Shown here: positions 6,190 through 11,183 of the stretch, one piece after another
Layout: every line of letters starts with the position of its first letter
How positions within the stretch are numbered: the stretch's first letter is position 1
Source of the DNA: JBGRQB01 sp041725875
Lineage (GTDB): Bacteria; Bacteroidota; Ignavibacteria; Ignavibacteriales; Melioribacteraceae
Length of the DNA: 11,183 nucleotides
Direction: 5' to 3'
NCBI GenBank assembly: GCA_041725875.1
Contig: JBGRQB010000144.1
Span: 1-11,183, forward strand
Notes under the pieces: generated by a model
What the model was told of the DNA's origin: nothing
Databases searched by the model: none
Seen by the model: only the letters and a program-made list of their open reading frames with translations
Translations under genes and position numbers: made by a program

Positions 6190-7161
6190 ATGAATTTGCT
6201 TAAAGCTACAAATGAAAATATTTCCAGAGCAGCCGATGTAATTAAAAATGGCGGACTCGTAGCATTTCCCACCGAAACAGTTTATGGTTTGGGTGCAAAC
6301 GGATTAGATCCGGTTGCAACTGCAAAAATATTTGAAGCAAAAAATCGTCCCTCTTTTAATCCTCTAATTTTACATATTCCTTCTTATAATTATATAGAAG
6401 AGATTTGTGATATTAATCTTTCTAAAATTGAAAATGTTGTTACCAAATTCTGGCCGGGTCCTTTAACTCTTGTTTTACCAAAAAGAGATATAGTTCCCGA
6501 TATTATAACAGCCGGGCACCCGACTGTTGCTGTCAGAATTCCCCGTCATCCGGTTGCAAAAGAGTTAATAGAAAAAGCAGAGACTCCGGTTGCTGCCCCG
6601 AGTGCAAATGCTTTTAGTCAGCTTAGTCCCACAGAAGCAATTCACGTGGTTAATCAACTTGGTGATAAAGTAGATATGATACTTGACGGCGGAAGTTGTA
6701 AAGTGGGAGTTGAGTCAACAATAATTCAAATTCAGGATGACGAATATACATTATTGCGTCCCGGCGGTTTACCTGTTGAAGATATTGAAGAACTTGTAGG
6801 GAAAAAACTTAACAGAGAAATTCCTATTAACGAAACTCCAAATTCTCCCGGACAATTACCTTTTCACTATTCGCCAAAAATTCCTCTTAAAATAATTGGC
6901 CGGTTTGATGAAGAAATACTTAAAGATAAAAAAGTAGGTGCACTCTTTTTCAAATCAAAAGTACTGGATCACAAATTTGCAGATACAAGATTTTTATCAG
7001 AAAATGGAAATTTGGCAGAAGCAGCTGCAAATCTTTTTGCCTTTTTGCACGATATGGAAAAAGAGGATCTCGATCTGATAATTGCCGAACCTTTTAAAGA
7101 AGAAGGTTTGGGCAGAGCTATAATGGACAGACTAAATAAAGCTGCCAAAAGATTTGAATAA
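6190..7161 (+). CDS. sua5: L-threonylcarbamoyladenylate synthase Sua5 (YrdC plus Sua5 domain)
   Basis: Makes threonylcarbamoyl-AMP from threonine, bicarbonate and ATP, the first step of the t6A37 modification of ANN-decoding tRNAs. It acts in the cytoplasm ahead of the TsaBDE transferase proteins, none of which is in the window. The YrdC domain covers about 5-203: PTETVYGLG (27-35), KNR (51-53), WPGPLTLVLP (88-97), PSAN (137-140) and GVEST (173-177). The linker SPGQLPFHYSP (219-229) is the Sua5 signature that closes the active site. The C-terminal Sua5 domain ends with EGLGRAIMDRLNKAAKR (305-321). At 323 residues it is the long Sua5 form rather than the short TsaC. AGAGGA at 6179-6184 supports the ATG. 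It lies 54 nt after motB and may be read through from it, or have its own promoter. Confidence 0.95.
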   Translation: MNLLKATNENISRAADVIKNGGLVAFPTETVYGLGANGLDPVATAKIFEAKNRPSFNPLILHIPSYNYIEEICDINLSKIENVVTKFWPGPLTLVLPKRDIVPDIITAGHPTVAVRIPRHPVAKELIEKAETPVAAPSANAFSQLSPTEAIHVVNQLGDKVDMILDGGSCKVGVESTIIQIQDDEYTLLRPGGLPVEDIEELVGKKLNREIPINETPNSPGQLPFHYSPKIPLKIIGRFDEEILKDKKVGALFFKSKVLDHKFADTRFLSENGNLAEAAANLFAFLHDMEKEDLDLIIAEPFKEEGLGRAIMDRLNKAAKRFE

Positions 7162-7193
7162 AATCTGAAATTGATTGTCGCGCTTTTTCAGTA

Positions 7194-7937
7194 TCAATTA
7201 AAAAAGAGTTTTACTGCCATTAAGGTTACAACAACTGCCAAAATTATTCTTATAACCTTATCACCTTTTTTTACAGCCAGTTTTGCAGCCCACCAGGCTC
7301 CAAAAGCATTTCCGCAGGCCAGAATAATTCCAATTAACCAATCTATATTTCCTGTAAAAATAAAAATTGAAAGAGCGGGAATTGTATATAGAAAAACTAT
7401 AAAAACCTTGTGCATATTTACATTTAGAAGATTAAGCTTTAAAATATGATGCAGGGCTGCCATCAAAAGGAAACCAACACCAACCTGAATAAAGCCGCCG
7501 TAAAACCCGATTAAAAACATAGCAGGATAAATAAGAAAAGGTGTTTTTTTGATAATTTCTACTGAATAATCTTTTTTAGATTTCGGAATTAACATCGTAA
7601 TTACAATGCCGATCATCACAACAGCAAGAATTGTTTCAAAAAGCTGATTGCTTATTTTAGTTGCAATAATTGCTCCTGCAACAGCACCAGGAAGAGCAAA
7701 AACTCCAATTTTCAGACTTAATCCAAAGTTGCTTATTTTCTCTTTTTTAAAAGATATAATTGCCGAAACATTCTGGATAAATATGGCAACTCTGTTTGTT
7801 CCGTTGGCAACAGATGCATCCAGACCAAGAAAAATAAGAACCGGCAAAACAATTGAAGAACCTCCGCCAGCCATTACATTAATAAATCCGGCCGTGGTTC
7901 CGACAATAAACAGCAATATTAATGATGTTAATTCCAT
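7194..7937 (-). CDS. TauE/SafE (TSUP) family membrane transporter
   Basis: Members of this family move sulfite, sulfoacetate or other sulfur-containing and organic anions across the inner membrane; the substrate here is unknown. The 247 residues are almost entirely hydrophobic, with seven or eight predicted membrane helices. The internal duplication typical of the family is visible: GFINVMAGGGSSIVLPVL (17-34) corresponds to GFYGGFIQVGVGFLLMAAL (144-162), and GTNRVAIFIQN (46-56) corresponds to NMHKVFIVFLYT (174-185). It is convergent with sua5 (32 bp apart) and divergent from the histidine kinase. No sulfur-metabolism gene lies beside it, so the context does not help to name a substrate. There is no clear Shine-Dalgarno site. 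Confidence 0.9.
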   Translation of the reverse strand: MELTSLILLFIVGTTAGFINVMAGGGSSIVLPVLIFLGLDASVANGTNRVAIFIQNVSAIISFKKEKISNFGLSLKIGVFALPGAVAGAIIATKISNQLFETILAVVMIGIVITMLIPKSKKDYSVEIIKKTPFLIYPAMFLIGFYGGFIQVGVGFLLMAALHHILKLNLLNVNMHKVFIVFLYTIPALSIFIFTGNIDWLIGIILACGNAFGAWWAAKLAVKKGDKVIRIILAVVVTLMAVKLFFN

Positions 7938-7985
7938 ATTTTATTTGTATTTTATTGTAAATAAAAAGATTATAAGTAATTTTAA

Positions 7986-8015
7986 ATTATAATAATTTGT
8001 AATCAAAGTTGTAAA
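7986..8015 (-). promoter_or_regulatory. Candidate promoter of the TauE/SafE gene in the divergent intergenic region
   Basis: On the - strand TTTACA (8010-8015) and TATAAT (7986-7991) are separated by 18 bp, giving a start near 7979 and a leader of about 40 nt. The -35 box reaches to within a few bases of the kinase start codon. The whole 81-bp spacer is very AT-rich, so a chance match is possible, and I saw no equally good promoter for the kinase. Confidence 0.35.
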
Positions 8016-8018
8016 AAT

Positions 8019-9251
8019 ATGAGCTCTGAAAATAAAACCGTTACCGAACTTCAAGAAGAAATAAATTCTCTTAAAGCCGAAGTTAAAAAACTTAAACAAG
8101 AAAACATTACAGACAAATACAAAAGATTTTTTGATGAAATTCGTCTGGCAATTTACGAAACTTCTCCAGAAGGTGAATTGATTGATATTAACCCTTATGG
8201 TGTAAAGATGCTGGGTTATTCAACAAAAGAAGAAATTTTGAAATCTGATATTATAAATCAAATTTACTCAAATCCGGGTGACAGACAAAAATTTCTTGAA
8301 CGCGTAGAGCGCGTTGGTTTTGTAAAAAACTTCGAAATTAAAATAAAAAGGAAAGATGGAAAACATCTTGTAACCTCAGATACAAGTTTTGTTAACAGAG
8401 ATGAAGATGGAAACAGCATTTCATTTTTTGGTGTTCTTAAAGATATTACACAAAGTAAAGATGTTGAAGAGCAACTTAAAGAGTATGTTGAAAAACTGGC
8501 AGTGTTAAACAGAAAACTTGTAAAATCTGAAACAGAACTGAAAAAAATTAATGCTTCAAAAGATAAATTCTTTTCAATTATTGCTCACGATTTAAGAGCT
8601 CCTTTTACATCATTATTAGGATTAACAGATTTTCTAACTTACGATATAGATAATTTATCTAAAGAGGAAGTTAAGGTTTTTGCTCAAAAAATAAATATCT
8701 CTTCAAAAGGTATTTATGAGCTTGTTGAAAATCTTCTTGAATGGGCTCGTGTTCAGACTGCAACAATGGAATATAACCCGCACACATTTGATATGTATAG
8801 TTTGGTCGGAACAATAGTAACAACAATGGTTGGGGTTTCAGTTAAGAAAAACATAACTATTGAAAATAATATTTCAAAAGAGACTAACATTTATGCAGAT
8901 AAAAATACAATAACTTCCGTATTTCAAAATCTTATTGCTAATGCACTTAAGTTTACAAAATCGGGCGGAACCATAAGTGTTGATGCAAAATTGAACAATA
9001 AATATTATCTGATATCAGTAAAGGATAACGGAGTTGGTATTGCTGCCGGTATTGTTGAAAAGCTTTTCAAAATAGATGAACATCACACAACCTGCGGCAC
9101 GGCTAATGAAAAGGGTACCGGACTCGGATTAATTTTGTGCAAGGAACTTGTTGAAATGAACGGCGGAAAAATATGGGTTGAAAGTGAAATTGATAAAGGA
9201 TCCACATTTTACTTTACGGTTCCTACAGAGAAAACAACTGAATGTTCGTAA
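8019..9251 (+). CDS. Soluble PAS-domain sensor histidine kinase
   Basis: An ATP-dependent histidine autokinase that should pass phosphate to a response regulator. Order of parts in 410 residues: short coiled coil (7-30); PAS domain (about 35-145, with NPYGVKMLGYS at 58-68 and the PAC-like end FFGVLKDITQSK at 136-147); second coiled coil (148-180); dimerisation/phosphoacceptor helix with FFSIIAHDLRAPF (184-196), phospho-histidine H190; and a HATPase_c domain with N box VFQNLIANALKFT (301-313), G1 DNGVG (336-340) and G2 GTGLGL (366-371). No membrane segment or signal peptide is seen, so it senses a cytoplasmic signal; no heme or flavin site is recognisable. No response regulator is adjacent, so it is an orphan here. 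It ends at the strong terminator at 9266-9296. Confidence 0.95.
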   Translation: MSSENKTVTELQEEINSLKAEVKKLKQENITDKYKRFFDEIRLAIYETSPEGELIDINPYGVKMLGYSTKEEILKSDIINQIYSNPGDRQKFLERVERVGFVKNFEIKIKRKDGKHLVTSDTSFVNRDEDGNSISFFGVLKDITQSKDVEEQLKEYVEKLAVLNRKLVKSETELKKINASKDKFFSIIAHDLRAPFTSLLGLTDFLTYDIDNLSKEEVKVFAQKINISSKGIYELVENLLEWARVQTATMEYNPHTFDMYSLVGTIVTTMVGVSVKKNITIENNISKETNIYADKNTITSVFQNLIANALKFTKSGGTISVDAKLNNKYYLISVKDNGVGIAAGIVEKLFKIDEHHTTCGTANEKGTGLGLILCKELVEMNGGKIWVESEIDKGSTFYFTVPTEKTTECS

Positions 9252-9265
9252 TAAAATCTAGAATT

Positions 9266-9296
9266 AAAAAAGGCATCTGTTAAAGATGCCTTTTTT
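9266..9296. terminator. Bidirectional rho-independent terminator
   Basis: A perfect inverted repeat: six A, GGCATC, a seven-base loop (TGTTAAA), GATGCC, six T. The stem is 12 bp including the A/T flanks, and 13 with one more T-A pair. A T-run follows the stem on both strands, so it can end transcription of both the kinase (stop at 9251) and the peptidase (stop at 9299), which converge here. Confidence 0.93.
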
Positions 9297-9298
9297 GT

Positions 9299-11183
9299 TT
9301 ATTTCAAGTCTTTCATAATTTCTTCAATTGCTCGTTTTAACGGAGGATCATTTCCTTCCATTTTATCTTTGAAAGTAGTTTTAATGTAAATGTCAGGTTT
9401 TACACCATGCCATTCCATATCTCTTCCGTCAACGTGATAACATCCCCAGCTTGGCAGTCTGTAGAAAGAACCATCTACAAGTCCGCGACCCGAAGTAAAT
9501 ATAATCCATCTGTAAGTTTCAGTACCGATTATTTTTCCAAGCTTTAATGCTTTAAATCCGGCTGAAGTTACTTCTGCATCACTTAAAGATTGTTCATCAA
9601 TAAGAAGTATTATTGGTTTATCGGATGGAGTGAAGTTTGGCTGTTTTGCCATTCTTCCTTCGCGGTATTTCCAGTCAGCATATCTTTTCTGACTCAAAAT
9701 CTGAAGAACGTCATCGTGAACATTACCGCCGCGGTTGTGGCGTAAGTCAAGAATCAAAGCATCGCGGTGAATAAGTTCGTTTGCTATTTCAATTTTAAAT
9801 CTGCTTAATTCACCTGCACCCATATTTCTCATATGAATGTATGAAATTCGTTTGTTGCTTGCTTTATCAACTTTTTTCTGATTTTCATCTATCCAGTTTT
9901 CATAAAGCGCATTGTAAATTGTTCTTGAAGAAACAGGATGTATTTTTACATCAAATGTTTTTCCTTTACGCTTGAATGTTAAGCTTACTTCTTCACTTAA
10001 TGAAGGAGCGTTAAAATATTTTTCTCTGTTTTCGGTAATTGTAACAGGATTTTCGTTAACAGCTACAAGCTGATCGCCTTTGAAAATATTTACACCGGCT
10101 TTATCAGCAGCTGAGTTAGGAACAACTTTGCTGACTATATATGGATTTTCATTATCAAATAAAATTCCTGTGCTCAAAGATCTTGTTCTGTAGTAACTGC
10201 TTTCCTCTTTACCATTTGAGTAAAAATTCTGGTGAGATGAATTTAATTCACCAAGCATATCATTTATTAATCTTCTTAAATCATCGCGTGAAGTTAAATG
10301 CGGAATATATTTTTCATACTGTTTTTTAACTTTAAACCAATCTTCGCCGTGGAATTTTTCATCGTAAAAGTTTTCTTCAACATTTACAAATGTTTCATTA
10401 AACATCTGTTCAAATTCTTCTTTAAGATTTCTTTTGAACTTATATGAAATTTTGATGCCGGAAGTTTTGTTTCCTGCAAGATTTAGTTTTTTTATTGTGC
10501 CGCGACATAAAACATAATAATTCTTTTTAGCTGATTTAATTTCAGTGTTGGCAAATTTTGCGCCTTTAATTCTTTTTGATTCTTTTTTGTCAAAAGGCTT
10601 TAAAACAGTTTTGAATAATCCCCATCCGGCATTATCGTGATTTGATGTATAAAGAATAACATCGTTTTCTTTATCTTTTGTTACAAATAAACCAAACTGA
10701 TTAAGAGGAAAATCAACTACCAGTTCCCATCTTTTATCAATATTTTCAAAATCTATTTCAACAAAAGGCTTGCTTGAATCTTTTTTCGCTTTTGTAAAAA
10801 GCTTATCAAATTTATCAGACTTGAAAGGTTTGTTGTGTTTAACTAATGCGAGTCTGAAAATTTCTGTGTCATTTGTTCCGCGCGGATAACTTGGTTTGTA
10901 ACGATCGGAAACAAAGTAAATATATTTTCCTTCAGGTCCCCAGAAAGGTGAACCTTCTGTTACGCCTGAATAAGTAAGATTATAAGATTTTTCTTTTTTA
11001 ATATCGTAAACAAACACGTCTCTTTCAAAGTTTCTGAAAGCTGAGTATAGCACATATCTGTCATCAGGTGAAAAATAAGATTTATCAGGACGAAGAGCCC
11101 AGAATTCATCTTTTACAATAGTTTTAGATTCAAAATCTTTTAAGTCGATAATTTTTAATTCATCTCTTCCGCTGTTAAACAAA
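9299..11183 (-). CDS. Tricorn-like S41 serine peptidase, N-terminal part beyond the window
   Basis: The frame is open to the right edge, so the gene continues; 627 codons are visible of a family that usually has about 1,050-1,100 residues. Numbering from the first codon (11182): WD40/PD40-type beta-propeller repeats include FSPDDRYVLYSA (37-48) and WGPEGKYIYFVSDR (81-94). A helical C1 segment follows (about 255-320) with SSH (315-317). Then come a PDZ domain (about 335-415; VVPNSAADKAGV at 353-364) and the S41 catalytic domain with LDLRHNRGGNV (478-488), SLSDAE (532-537) and MEWHGVKPDI (589-598). By analogy with Tricorn, H317, S316, nucleophile S534 and E590 form the catalytic group, with D535 and G485/G486 near the oxyanion hole. 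The set is complete, so it is likely an active peptidase. A periplasmic location is common for bacterial relatives, but the signal peptide would be outside the window. Confidence 0.92.
   Translation of the reverse strand, partial: LFNSGRDELKIIDLKDFESKTIVKDEFWALRPDKSYFSPDDRYVLYSAFRNFERDVFVYDIKKEKSYNLTYSGVTEGSPFWGPEGKYIYFVSDRYKPSYPRGTNDTEIFRLALVKHNKPFKSDKFDKLFTKAKKDSSKPFVEIDFENIDKRWELVVDFPLNQFGLFVTKDKENDVILYTSNHDNAGWGLFKTVLKPFDKKESKRIKGAKFANTEIKSAKKNYYVLCRGTIKKLNLAGNKTSGIKISYKFKRNLKEEFEQMFNETFVNVEENFYDEKFHGEDWFKVKKQYEKYIPHLTSRDDLRRLINDMLGELNSSHQNFYSNGKEESSYYRTRSLSTGILFDNENPYIVSKVVPNSAADKAGVNIFKGDQLVAVNENPVTITENREKYFNAPSLSEEVSLTFKRKGKTFDVKIHPVSSRTIYNALYENWIDENQKKVDKASNKRISYIHMRNMGAGELSRFKIEIANELIHRDALILDLRHNRGGNVHDDVLQILSQKRYADWKYREGRMAKQPNFTPSDKPIILLIDEQSLSDAEVTSAGFKALKLGKIIGTETYRWIIFTSGRGLVDGSFYRLPSWGCYHVDGRDMEWHGVKPDIYIKTTFKDKMEGNDPPLKRAIEEIMKDLK

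Noticed and set aside
7165..7197. Terminator between sua5 and the transporter gene (CTGAAA at 7165-7170 with TTTCAG at 7186-7191)
   Set aside because: Only six weak base pairs with a 15-base loop and no proper T-run after the stem.
7171..7992. Forward open frames at 7171-7449 and 7648-7992 opposite the transporter gene
   Set aside because: The reverse strand encodes a clear TauE/SafE protein with the family's internal repeat; the forward products show no known motif.
11180..11182. Start codon of the S41 peptidase at 11182
   Set aside because: The codon is TTG at the window edge, and the protein begins in the middle of a beta-propeller, so it is an internal leucine, not a start.

Overview
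The window looks like a chromosomal replication-origin region from a low-GC, Gram-negative-type bacterium. A nearly complete dnaA gene reads leftward off the left edge. Upstream of it is a gene-free stretch of about 900 bp (1407-2305) carrying nine strong DnaA boxes, which I read as oriC. Several features together suggest the Bacteroidota/Ignavibacteriota side of the tree: AT-rich coding sequence, few strong Shine-Dalgarno sites, a Tricorn-like S41 peptidase with a beta-propeller, and a flagellar-type stator pair. The stator fits a flagellated lineage such as Ignavibacteriota better than typical Bacteroidota. This placement is inference from gene content, not a database result.

Layout from left to right. 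1-1406 (-): dnaA, lacking only its last residues. 1407-2305: oriC, with eight exact TTATCCACA boxes all in one orientation plus one inverted near-exact box, several inverted repeats and an AT-rich segment next to the last box. 2306-3800 (+): a cytoplasmic L-asparaginase overlapping a small membrane protein with an HEGGH motif (a possible metallopeptidase of unknown function). 3801-3985: an AT-rich intergenic region. 3986-6135 (+): motA-motB, an ion-driven stator pair 11 nt apart. 6190-7161 (+): full-length Sua5 threonylcarbamoyl-AMP synthase for the t6A tRNA modification. 7194-7937 (-): a TauE/SafE-family membrane transporter. 8019-9251 (+): a soluble PAS-histidine kinase without an adjacent response regulator. 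9266-9296: a strong bidirectional terminator. 9299-11183 (-): the C-terminal part of a Tricorn-like S41 serine peptidase running off the right edge.

Most genes are housekeeping or stand-alone and do not form one obvious pathway. The clear functional units are dnaA with oriC, and the motAB stator. The most unusual gene is motB. It carries about 220 residues of highly charged, probably coiled-coil or single-helix sequence on the cytoplasmic side, before its membrane helix, where ordinary MotB/PomB has only a short tail. The HEGGH membrane protein and the nested inverted repeats between dnaA and the main box cluster are the next most interesting items. I saw no tRNA, rRNA, CRISPR array, insertion sequence or phage gene.
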